Assembly: GCA_946886675.1 (NCBI GenBank)
Contig: CAMPIZ010000153.1
Location: forward strand, 1 to 5,241
Source of the DNA: an uncultured Flavobacterium sp.
Lineage (GTDB): Bacteria > Bacteroidota > Bacteroidia > Flavobacteriales > Flavobacteriaceae
DNA: 5,241 bases
Direction of reading: 5' to 3'
Within the stretch, counting starts at the first letter, position 1; each line of letters starts with the position of its first letter. Shown piece by piece: positions 1-5,241 of the stretch. Position numbers and translations under genes: made by a program. The notes below the pieces were generated by a model that was not told the DNA's origin, made no database searches, and saw nothing but the letters and a program-made list of their open reading frames with translations.

Positions 1-10
1 TAATATAACT

Positions 11-442
11 ATGTCAATTTCAGATTTATTTGACAGCGGCTTTAAAAACAGGAACAAAGGCCACTTTTCGGCCATTGTTAGGGTAGCCATGGAAAATGGC
101 CACCTCAGCCCGGAAGAAAAGACTTTTCTTGACAAGCTGGCCAAACAGCTTGAAATATCGGATGAGGAATACAAGGAAATACTTGCAAACCCTCTTAAAT
201 ATCCTATTAACCCTCCTTACCTTCATGTACACAGGCTGGAGCGTTTATATGATCTTTCAAGGATGGTATATGCAGATCACGTATTAGGGCCTAAACAAAA
301 GGAAATACTTACCCGCTTTGCACTGGCACTGGGCTTTACACCGGGTAACGTAAAATATATTGTTGACAAGGCATTATCGCTACTTGTGCTTAATGTAGAC
401 CTTGACACTTTCTTATTTGAAATGCAACACATGAATAAATAA
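11..442 (+). CDS. TerB-like small helical protein (tellurite-resistance TerB family)
   Basis: The product is 143 residues, predicted all-helical, with no signal peptide or membrane segment, so probably cytoplasmic. It resembles the TerB/DjlA-N fold (established family knowledge). Two similar helical units are visible. Residues about 21-58 contain AMENGHLSPEEKTFL and EISDEEYKEIL; residues about 84-118 contain VYADHVLGPKQKEIL and FTPGNVKYIV. They are joined by a proline-rich linker (PINPP, 65-69). The acidic ADG-type turn of TerB is only partly kept (ENG in unit 1, ADH in unit 2), so metal binding is uncertain. No other ter gene is in the window, so a tellurite role is not supported by context; a stress-related or scaffold role would be speculation. 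The ATG at 11 fits the usual start of flavobacterial homologues as I recall them (MSISDLFDSGF). Only 10 bases lie upstream, with no in-frame stop, so an earlier start cannot be fully excluded. It converges on fbp. Confidence 0.8.
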   Translation: MSISDLFDSGFKNRNKGHFSAIVRVAMENGHLSPEEKTFLDKLAKQLEISDEEYKEILANPLKYPINPPYLHVHRLERLYDLSRMVYADHVLGPKQKEILTRFALALGFTPGNVKYIVDKALSLLVLNVDLDTFLFEMQHMNK

Positions 443-472
443 AAAAAGCCCCGCTTCGGCGGGGCTTTTTTT
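441..472. terminator. Bidirectional intrinsic terminator between terB-like gene and fbp
   Basis: A 7-bp GC stem (GCCCCGC, 448-454, with GCGGGGC, 459-465) closes a TTCG loop, giving the extra-stable C(UUCG)G tetraloop. It is flanked by seven A (441-447) and seven T (466-472), so it reads as a Rho-independent terminator on both strands. It begins inside the TAA of the TerB-like gene (440-442) and ends within the fbp stop codon (471-473), so it can end both convergent transcripts. Confidence 0.93.
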
Positions 473-1481
473 ATCTTCCGTATTTAGACATAAACTCTTC
501 TGCCTTTTCTACCATATTGTAGCTACCGCAAAAAAACGGTACCCGCTGGTGCAGTTCCGTCGGTTCAATTTCCATTATCCTGTCAAAGCCGTTTGAAGCT
601 TTTCCTCCGGCCTGCTCTGCTATAAATGCCATAGGATTACATTCGTATAAAAGACGCAGCTTACCACTTGGCGCTTTAGAACTTGTAGGGTAAATATATA
701 TACCGCCTTTTATCATATTCCTGTGTATGTCTGAAACAAGGCTGCCTATGTATCTTGAAGTATATGGCCTGTCACCTTCTTCAAACTGGCAGTATTTTAT
801 ATAATCCTTTACACCCTGTGGAAAGTGCACATAGTTACCTTCGTTTATAGAGTAGATATTTCCGTCTTTAGGAAAAGTCATGTTTGGATGAGAAAGGTAA
901 AAAGTACCTATGGCCGGGTTAAGCGTAAAACCATTTACTCCGTGGCCCGTAGTATACACAAGCATAGTGCTTGTACCATAAATAACATAGCCTGCTGCCA
1001 CCTGGTTAACTCCCGGCTGAAGAAAATCTTCTATAGTTACAGGGGTACCAACAGGGGTCACCCTCCTGTATACAGAAAAGATAGTACCCACAGATACATT
1101 TACATCAATGTTTGATGAGCCATCCAGCGGATCTATTAATACAACATATTTATTATTGTGGCACTCATCCTTACCCTTAATTGTTATAAAATCATCATTC
1201 TCTTCAGATGCAATTCCGCATACAATTTCGCGGTTTACCAGTGTCTGCATAAATGTTTCATTAGCATACACATCCAGTTTCTGCTGGTCTTCTCCCTGTA
1301 CATTTTGTTCACCAAAAGCGCCTATAATATCAACCAGTCCGGCTTTATTCACCTTATAATTAACCACTTTCGCAGCCAATCTTATAGAATTTATCAGTCG
1401 TGATAATTCTCCTGACGAATATTTAAACTCTTCCTGCTTTTCAATAATAAACTCTCCTAATGTCTTGTTGCGTTCTTTCAT
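471..1481 (-). CDS. fbp: Fructose-1,6-bisphosphatase, class 1
   Basis: This enzyme hydrolyses fructose 1,6-bisphosphate to fructose 6-phosphate and phosphate, the irreversible cytosolic step of gluconeogenesis, and depends on Mg2+. Counting from the chosen start, the protein has 336 residues, the usual class 1 length. Visible motifs are GEDQQKLD (63-70), metal ligands in ASEE (91-94), the [10 protein letters not shown] core (117-126), SINEGNY (211-217), RYIGS (243-247), Y264, and the family signature [11 protein letters not shown] (273-283) with K274 and E280. Residues matching the AMP site of the pig enzyme are kept or conservatively changed (SGELS at 23-27, K111-Y112, R139/R140), so allosteric AMP inhibition is plausible. 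The frame opens at 1514 ([11 protein letters not shown]...), but homologues begin close to [11 protein letters not shown], so the ATG at 1481 is preferred. No Shine-Dalgarno is seen. It is divergent from the acetyltransferase gene and shares a terminator with the TerB-like gene. Confidence 0.97.
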   Translation of the reverse strand: MKERNKTLGEFIIEKQEEFKYSSGELSRLINSIRLAAKVVNYKVNKAGLVDIIGAFGEQNVQGEDQQKLDVYANETFMQTLVNREIVCGIASEENDDFITIKGKDECHNNKYVVLIDPLDGSSNIDVNVSVGTIFSVYRRVTPVGTPVTIEDFLQPGVNQVAAGYVIYGTSTMLVYTTGHGVNGFTLNPAIGTFYLSHPNMTFPKDGNIYSINEGNYVHFPQGVKDYIKYCQFEEGDRPYTSRYIGSLVSDIHRNMIKGGIYIYPTSSKAPSGKLRLLYECNPMAFIAEQAGGKASNGFDRIMEIEPTELHQRVPFFCGSYNMVEKAEEFMSKYGR

Positions 1482-1511
1482 TACTAAAACGTTGTAGTTG
1501 TGTTGAGGGCA

Positions 1512-1519
1512 CAAATATC
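1512..1519 (-). promoter_or_regulatory. Candidate -7 box for fbp
   Basis: On the minus strand this reads GATATTTG, one mismatch from TAnnTTTG. It would place the fbp transcript start near 1505, with a leader of about 25 bases to the ATG at 1481. I find no TTG-type -33 element at the right distance, so this is weak. It is the best candidate between fbp and the divergent gene. Confidence 0.3.
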
Positions 1520-1526
1520 GATATTT
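1513..1526. repeat. 14-bp perfect palindrome in the fbp/GNAT divergent region
   Basis: AAATATCGATATTT is self-complementary, centred between 1519 and 1520. It can be extended to ACA...TGT ends (1511-1530) if two extra T on the right are ignored. It overlaps the candidate -7 boxes of both divergent genes, so it could be an operator for a dimeric regulator, or simply the by-product of two back-to-back -7 boxes. Confidence 0.45.
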
Positions 1527-1570
1527 TTGTGATATGATAATAATTTATTATAAGATAGCGGAATAGAATG

Positions 1571-1578
1571 TATTTTTG
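1571..1578 (+). promoter_or_regulatory. Second candidate -7 box close to the GNAT start
   Basis: TATTTTTG fits TAnnTTTG exactly, but no TTG lies 17-23 bases upstream. Transcription would begin only about 7-8 bases before the ATG at 1593, giving an almost leaderless mRNA. It is a weaker candidate than the site ending at 1529. Confidence 0.25.
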
Positions 1579-1592
1579 CGCAAATTTTACTT

Positions 1593-2066
1593 ATGTTTAT
1601 AAGGAAAGGAGAAAAAAAAGACATGCCGGCGGTGCTGGAACTTATTAAAGAGCTTGCCGTCTTTGAAAACGAGCCTGATGCGGTTGTAGTAACAGCAGAA
1701 GACCTTGTTAATGATGGTTTTGGAGCAGCCCCTCTTTTTTACACTTTTGTGGCACAGGCTGAAAATGAAATTATAGGTATGGCTTTGTTTTACTATCGTT
1801 ATTCTACCTGGAAAGGTAAAACCATACACCTGGAGGACCTGATTGTAAAAGAAAGCTATCGCGGTACCGGGGCAGGAAGCGCACTTTATAAAGAAGTTAT
1901 AAAATTTGCAAAACAGCAGGGCGTACGCCGTGTGGAGTGGGCAGTACTAAACTGGAACCAACACGCTATAGACTTTTACAAACGAAGCGGAGCAACTGTT
2001 TTTCAGGACTGGCTGACTGTACAGATGGACGAAGAAGGAATTACAAAGTTTACACTTAATATATGA
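1593..2066 (+). CDS. GNAT-family N-acetyltransferase, spermidine/spermine acetyltransferase-like
   Basis: The product is a 157-residue single-domain cytosolic GNAT protein expected to transfer acetyl from acetyl-CoA to an amine. It looks closest to the SSAT (diamine/thialysine acetyltransferase) branch. Visible matches include IRKGEKKDMPAVLELIKELA (3-22), a TAEDLVNDGFG segment (34-44), LEDLIV (80-85) with E81 at the position of the SSAT general base, the acetyl-CoA loop RGTGAGSAL (90-98), and WNQHAIDFYKRSGA (121-134) with Y129 at the catalytic tyrosine position. The substrate is unknown: polyamines, thialysine or another lysine-like amine are possible from family knowledge. The ATG at 1593 gives a normal N-terminus, and no Shine-Dalgarno is seen. 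Its stop overlaps the aspartate kinase start (ATGA), so the two are co-transcribed and probably translationally coupled. Confidence 0.88.
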   Translation: MFIRKGEKKDMPAVLELIKELAVFENEPDAVVVTAEDLVNDGFGAAPLFYTFVAQAENEIIGMALFYYRYSTWKGKTIHLEDLIVKESYRGTGAGSALYKEVIKFAKQQGVRRVEWAVLNWNQHAIDFYKRSGATVFQDWLTVQMDEEGITKFTLNI

Positions 2067-3319
2067 GAGTATTTAAATTTGGAGGAGCATCAGTAAAAGA
2101 TGCAGAAAGCATTAAGAATGTGTATGATGTTTTGCGAAAAGTAGGGCATGATGATGTACTGCTCGTAATTTCTGCTATGGGTAAAACCACCAATGCGATG
2201 GAGGTTGTAGTTAAAAACTATTTTGACAAATCTCCGGAGCTAAAAGCCTCTATACAAGAGGTGAAAAAATATCATATCCAGATTTTACTCGATTTGTTTG
2301 ACGATGAAAACCACAAGGTGTTTAGTGCTGTAACGGCTATATTTAATGACCTGGAGTATTTTCTTGAGCACAACAAATCGCCTAATTATAACTTTGTTTA
2401 CGATCAGGTGGTAAGCATGGGCGAAATAATCTCTACAACAATAGTGAGCCATTATTTTAACCATGTGGGACTAAGTAACCAATGGCTGGATGTACGGGAG
2501 TTTATAAAAACCGACAATACTTACCGTGATGCTGTTGTTAACTGGGAACAGACCCAAAAGCTGATCTCTAAGAATGTAAAGAAGAAAAACCTTAACATAA
2601 CACAAGGCTTTTTAGGCTCAGACGAAAACAGCTTTACCACCACACTTGGCAGGGAAGGATCTGACTATACTGCGGCGATATTTGCCTATTGCCTTAATGC
2701 TGAAAGTGTAACGATATGGAAAGACGTACCGGGAGTACTTAACGCGGACCCAAGGTATTTTGAAAACACCACCCTGCTTAATCAGATTTCGTACCGCGAA
2801 GCTATAGAGCTGGCTTTTTACGGCGCATCGGTAATACACCCTAAAACATTACAGCCGCTGCAAAGAAAGGAAATACCTTTGCATGTAAAATCATTTATTA
2901 ATCCGCTGCTGCCGGGAACAAGAGTTAGCAAAGGTGCAGACCTTGAGCCACAGGCATCCTGTTTTATTGTAAAAAAAGGGCAACTCCTTATATCACTTTC
3001 CTCACTCGACTTCTCTTTTATTATGGAAGAAAACATAAGTGAGATATTTGCACTACTGCACAAATACAAAATGAAAGTACACCTTATACAAAATTCTGCT
3101 ATAAGCTTTTCTGTATGTGCAGATGATAAATTTGGCAACTTTACAGAGCTTAAAGCCTTATTGTCTAAAAAGTTTAAGGTAACTTATAATGAAGATGTAT
3201 CGTTGTATACTATTCGTCACTTTAATGAAAAATCGGCCGATACAGTAACAAAAAACAAAGAAGTACTGGTGAGGCAGCTAAGCCGGGAAACCATGCAGAT
3301 TGTTACTAAAGAGCTATAA
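2063..3319 (+). CDS. lysC: Aspartate kinase (aspartokinase), monofunctional
   Basis: It phosphorylates L-aspartate with ATP to give 4-phospho-L-aspartate, the first step towards lysine/diaminopimelate, threonine and methionine. The protein has 418 residues. The amino-acid kinase domain (about 1-280) shows KFGGASV (5-11), VISAMGKTTN (35-44), VVSMGE (116-121), TTLGREGSDYTAA (193-205), WKDVPGVLNADPR (219-231) and YGASVIHPKTLQPL (253-266). A C-terminal ACT-type region follows; about residues 307-352 (LLISLSSLDFSFIMEE... ISFSVC) resemble ACT1. The second ACT unit looks reduced, and the protein is about 30 residues shorter than E. coli LysC. No homoserine dehydrogenase domain is fused. KFGGAS replaces the common KFGGTS, which I recall as frequent in Bacteroidota. 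The ATG at 2063 overlaps the TGA of the acetyltransferase by 4 bp. The lysC symbol is by function class; the end-product it senses cannot be read from sequence. Confidence 0.95.
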   Translation: MRVFKFGGASVKDAESIKNVYDVLRKVGHDDVLLVISAMGKTTNAMEVVVKNYFDKSPELKASIQEVKKYHIQILLDLFDDENHKVFSAVTAIFNDLEYFLEHNKSPNYNFVYDQVVSMGEIISTTIVSHYFNHVGLSNQWLDVREFIKTDNTYRDAVVNWEQTQKLISKNVKKKNLNITQGFLGSDENSFTTTLGREGSDYTAAIFAYCLNAESVTIWKDVPGVLNADPRYFENTTLLNQISYREAIELAFYGASVIHPKTLQPLQRKEIPLHVKSFINPLLPGTRVSKGADLEPQASCFIVKKGQLLISLSSLDFSFIMEENISEIFALLHKYKMKVHLIQNSAISFSVCADDKFGNFTELKALLSKKFKVTYNEDVSLYTIRHFNEKSADTVTKNKEVLVRQLSRETMQIVTKEL

Positions 3320-3321
3320 GC

Positions 3322-3352
3322 AAAAAGCCCCTTTGGGGCTTTTATATTTTTT
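3322..3352. terminator. Bidirectional intrinsic terminator between aspartate kinase and SDR gene
   Basis: A 9-bp stem (AAAAGCCCC, 3323-3331, with GGGGCTTTT, 3335-3343) closes a TTT loop. On the + strand it is followed by ATATTTTTT. On the - strand it is followed by a run of T (complement of the A at 3322-3326). It starts just after the aspartate kinase stop (3317-3319), and its right arm overlaps the TAA of the dehydrogenase (3342-3344), so it serves both convergent units. Confidence 0.9.
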
Positions 3353-4097
3353 GTAAATGCGGTCGTATTTTAAGTTCTATAATATCGCAGCGCTTAGGCT
3401 GGCTTAGGGTATATAAAATACTCATGGCAATATCATTTGCCGTTAGCATTTCCAGGCTTTGTACTTTTTCCTGTTTTTCTTCTGTGCTTTTCTTTTGCAT
3501 ATCAGTATCTACAGCGCCGGGTTCTATAAGACTTACCTTAACGCCCAATGGGTTTACCTGTTTCCTTAAAGAAGCGCTTAAACCCCTTATTCCTGATTTT
3601 GTTGCAACATATACTGAACTTCCTTCTTCCCTACGTTCCGCACTTAGCGATCCTATATTTATAATATGCCCTTCGCCCTGCACTTTCATACGCTTAACAG
3701 CTTCATGCGTACAGGCCATATAACCTACCAAGTTGGTTTTAACTACATACTCCCAGTCTTTATAAGTTCCATCTGTTACGCTGCCATATCCTATAGCCGC
3801 ATTATTTATAAGTACGTCCAGCTTCTCAAACTCTTTATCTGCTTCTTCAAAAACACGGTTTATATTTTCTTCCAGCGCAAGATCGGCAGTAAAGCCATAT
3901 ACTTCATGTTGAGCTTCTTTTCTTATGTCTTTAAGGGCATCCTGTAATTCCTTCTCATAACGGCCAAACACCATTACCCTGGCACCTAATTTTGCTAAAA
4001 GTACTGCGGCAGCACGCCCTATGCCTGTAGTACCTCCGGTTATTAATATAGTTTTACCTTCTATACTTTGTGGTAAATAATCTTTATATTCTTCCAT
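3342..4097 (-). CDS. Short-chain dehydrogenase/reductase (classical SDR, probably NADP-dependent)
   Basis: The product is a 251-residue cytosolic Rossmann-fold oxidoreductase; the substrate is unknown. Motifs run in classical SDR order: TGGTTGIG cofactor loop (20-27), ADL (71-73), NNAAIG (98-103), N122, and the catalytic S150, Y163 and K167 (YVATK), then PG (193-194). An arginine (R46 in FGRYEKE) sits at the end of the second beta strand where NAD-dependent enzymes usually carry aspartate, which favours NADP(H). The C-terminus (NDIAMSILYTLSQP... IIELKIRPHLQ) resembles the YdfG-like group of SDRs rather than FabG. The ATG at 4097 lies 4 bp after the mscS stop, so it is the distal gene of a two-gene operon and probably relies on translation of the upstream gene (only AGAG near the start). 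The catalytic set is complete, so the gene appears functional. Confidence 0.93.
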   Translation of the reverse strand: MEEYKDYLPQSIEGKTILITGGTTGIGRAAAVLLAKLGARVMVFGRYEKELQDALKDIRKEAQHEVYGFTADLALEENINRVFEEADKEFEKLDVLINNAAIGYGSVTDGTYKDWEYVVKTNLVGYMACTHEAVKRMKVQGEGHIINIGSLSAERREEGSSVYVATKSGIRGLSASLRKQVNPLGVKVSLIEPGAVDTDMQKKSTEEKQEKVQSLEMLTANDIAMSILYTLSQPKRCDIIELKIRPHLQKI

Positions 4098-4101
4098 AAC
4101 T

Positions 4102-5169
4102 CTAGTTTTTTATTGTTTCTTTTTGCTCTGGACCTTCTTTTATAGAAACGCGAGTGCGCGGCAGGCTGTCCGGATAGTTTTTCTGTATAAACTCAATGAG
4201 TTTTTCACGCACATATACTCTTAAGTCCCATGAGATAGAAGAGTCGTGAGAGCTCATAAGTGCACGCAGCTCCATAACACTGTCGGTAGCATTGGTAACC
4301 TGAAGCACATTTACTTTACCATCCCACAGTTTTGACTCTTCTAAAAGGCGGGTAAGTTCCTGTCTTACTTTATCAACCTCTACATCAAAATCGGTATATA
4401 TAAAAACTGTTCCCAGAATTTCAGAAGTATTTCTTGTCCAGTTTTGAAACGGCGTATCTATAAAATAGGTTGTAGGCACTACCAGCCTGCGTTTGTCCCA
4501 AATATTTACAACTACATAAGTAAGGGTTATTTCCTCTATCCTGCCCCATTCACCTTCTACAACAACAACATCATCCAGTCTTATAGGTTGTGTAATGGCT
4601 ATTTGTATACCAGCCAAAAGTGTACCAAGTGCCTTTTGTGCCGAAAAACCAATTATAATACCTGCTATACCTGCTGATGCTAAAAAACTCTGCCCTACAG
4701 AACGTATACTTTCAAAACTCATCAGGGCCACCCCGACAGCGCATATTACTATAAGGAACACGGCTACACGCTCTAAAATGCTAAACTGAGTATATACCCT
4801 CCTTGCGCTAAGATTGTCTGATGCGGTAATATCATACTTTCTCACCAGCCAGTTTTTAAGCACTTTTACAAAGACTATAAGAAACCAGGTAATACTAAAT
4901 ATAAAGAGCAAGGTAGCTATTTGAGCAATAGTCCCTTTGTACATTTCATCAAAAACCCCGCTCGCAGTACCTATGCGGAGCGCAAGCGCTATAATAAAAA
5001 CCAGTAACGGAATCCTTATACGGTTTGCAAAATTAACAGGCAGTATATTCCTTGGGTTTTTACCTATTTTTTTAAGCAGAAAAAAAACGAGTGTAAATGT
5101 TACTACAAGCCCTGCTATACTAAAAATTAAATATTTAAGAAGGCGTGGGTCAATATTCAAAAAATCCAT
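4102..5169 (-). CDS. MscS-family small-conductance mechanosensitive ion channel
   Basis: This inner-membrane channel is expected to open under membrane tension and release solutes on osmotic downshock, as a homoheptamer (family knowledge). The product has 355 residues. By eye, hydrophobic segments are about 11-32, 52-67, 82-104, 132-150, and the pore helix 156-192, i.e. five rather than the three of E. coli MscS, similar in size and plan to YnaI. The pore region has the Gly/Ala pattern AGIAGIIIGFSAQ (166-178), followed by LLAGIQIAITQPIRLDD (184-200), then the beta domain (VVVVEGEWGRIEEI, 201-214; VVPTTYFIDTPFQNWTR, 230-246) and an alpha/beta cytoplasmic cage ending near 342. The C-terminal tail (345-355) is charged. 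The ATG at 5169 gives a complete N-terminus. It is the first gene of an operon with the SDR gene. The name mscS is not given because the subtype differs. Confidence 0.94.
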   Translation of the reverse strand: MDFLNIDPRLLKYLIFSIAGLVVTFTLVFFLLKKIGKNPRNILPVNFANRIRIPLLVFIIALALRIGTASGVFDEMYKGTIAQIATLLFIFSITWFLIVFVKVLKNWLVRKYDITASDNLSARRVYTQFSILERVAVFLIVICAVGVALMSFESIRSVGQSFLASAGIAGIIIGFSAQKALGTLLAGIQIAITQPIRLDDVVVVEGEWGRIEEITLTYVVVNIWDKRRLVVPTTYFIDTPFQNWTRNTSEILGTVFIYTDFDVEVDKVRQELTRLLEESKLWDGKVNVLQVTNATDSVMELRALMSSHDSSISWDLRVYVREKLIEFIQKNYPDSLPRTRVSIKEGPEQKETIKN

Positions 5170-5241
5170 TTTTAAAGCAGCTTTTAAAGATTGACGTATA
5201 AAGTTAAAAAATCAGTGGGCCATATATGCCATATTAAAGAT

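Larger units (their letters stand above)
1498..1529 (+). promoter_or_regulatory. Candidate Bacteroidota-type promoter for the GNAT-aspartate kinase unit
   Basis: TTG at 1498-1500 and TATTTTTG at 1522-1529 match the Bacteroidota consensus TTG-(17-23)-TAnnTTTG, with a 21-bp spacer. Transcription would start near 1536, giving a leader of roughly 57 bases before the ATG at 1593. The match is by eye; AT-rich DNA produces such matches by chance, so confidence is moderate. Confidence 0.5.

Noticed and set aside
11..442. A tellurite-resistance function for the TerB-like gene.
   Set aside because: Only one ter-like gene is present and neighbours are housekeeping; TerB folds occur in many proteins unrelated to tellurite.
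825..1359. Open frames on the + strand opposite fbp (825-1115, 1108-1359, 1158-1403).
   Set aside because: They lie antisense to a clearly conserved gene, are rich in Ser/Thr/Ile without family motifs, and overlap each other; they are shadows of fbp coding.
1482..1514. An 11-residue N-terminal extension of Fbp (start at 1514, [11 protein letters not shown]).
   Set aside because: Known class 1 enzymes begin close to MKxxxKTLGEF. The extension has no family similarity and would run into the candidate promoter region; the ATG at 1481 gives the usual 336-residue length.
2618..3138. Open frames on the - strand opposite aspartate kinase, the longest about 106 residues.
   Set aside because: They fall wholly inside a well-supported coding sequence and show no recognisable motifs or start signals.
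3342..4097. Assignment of the dehydrogenase as FabG (3-oxoacyl-ACP reductase).
   Set aside because: The C-terminal sequence and the neighbourhood do not fit FabG; no fatty-acid synthesis genes are nearby, so only the SDR class is claimed.
3424..5194. Open frames on the + strand opposite the dehydrogenase and channel genes.
   Set aside because: All are antisense to conserved proteins; composition and lack of motifs indicate chance reading frames.
5170..5241. A promoter or operator upstream of the channel gene: TAACTTTA on the - strand (5206-5199), an imperfect inverted repeat around AAAGC-A-GCTTT (5173-5185), and a repeated GCCATAT (5219-5235).
   Set aside because: The -7-like box misses the final G and has no -33 partner; the repeats are short and AT-rich, so chance explains them. 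The window ends before the upstream gene is seen.
1..5241. CRISPR array, tRNA or rRNA, insertion sequence ends, toxin-antitoxin or defence genes.
   Set aside because: No regularly spaced repeats, cloverleaf sequences, terminal inverted repeats with transposase, or relevant protein motifs were found on either strand.

Overview
The window looks like an ordinary chromosomal segment of a Bacteroidota bacterium, most likely a Flavobacteriaceae member such as Flavobacterium. The evidence is the AT-rich DNA, the absence of convincing Shine-Dalgarno sequences before the starts, Bacteroidota-type -7 boxes (TAnnTTTG), and protein sequences that match what I recall of flavobacterial versions. The genus is inferred from recall, not from a search.

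Layout from left to right. A small TerB-like helical protein (11-442, +) converges on fructose-1,6-bisphosphatase (fbp, 471-1481, -). A single hairpin terminator lies between them and overlaps the fbp stop codon. A 111-bp divergent region (1482-1592) holds a 14-bp palindrome and back-to-back -7-like boxes. Next comes a two-gene unit on the + strand: an SSAT-like GNAT acetyltransferase (1593-2066) joined by an ATGA overlap to a monofunctional aspartate kinase (2063-3319). This unit converges on a second bidirectional terminator, again overlapping the stop codon of the opposing gene. The right third is a minus-strand operon reading leftward: an MscS-family mechanosensitive channel (4102-5169), then, 4 bp later, an NADP-type short-chain dehydrogenase (3342-4097). 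The last 72 bp (5170-5241) are the channel's upstream region, with no clear promoter.

Fbp provides the irreversible gluconeogenic step. Aspartate kinase opens the lysine/DAP, threonine and methionine pathway, and the acetyltransferase is made with it. MscS protects against osmotic downshock. The dehydrogenase and the TerB-like protein have unknown substrates or roles. All six genes look intact. I see no insertion sequence, tRNA or rRNA, CRISPR array, phage remnant or defence system, and I do not see strong evidence of a previously undescribed system. The most useful leads are the divergent fbp/GNAT control region, the translationally coupled SSAT-like gene and aspartate kinase, and the reduced C-terminal regulatory region of that kinase.
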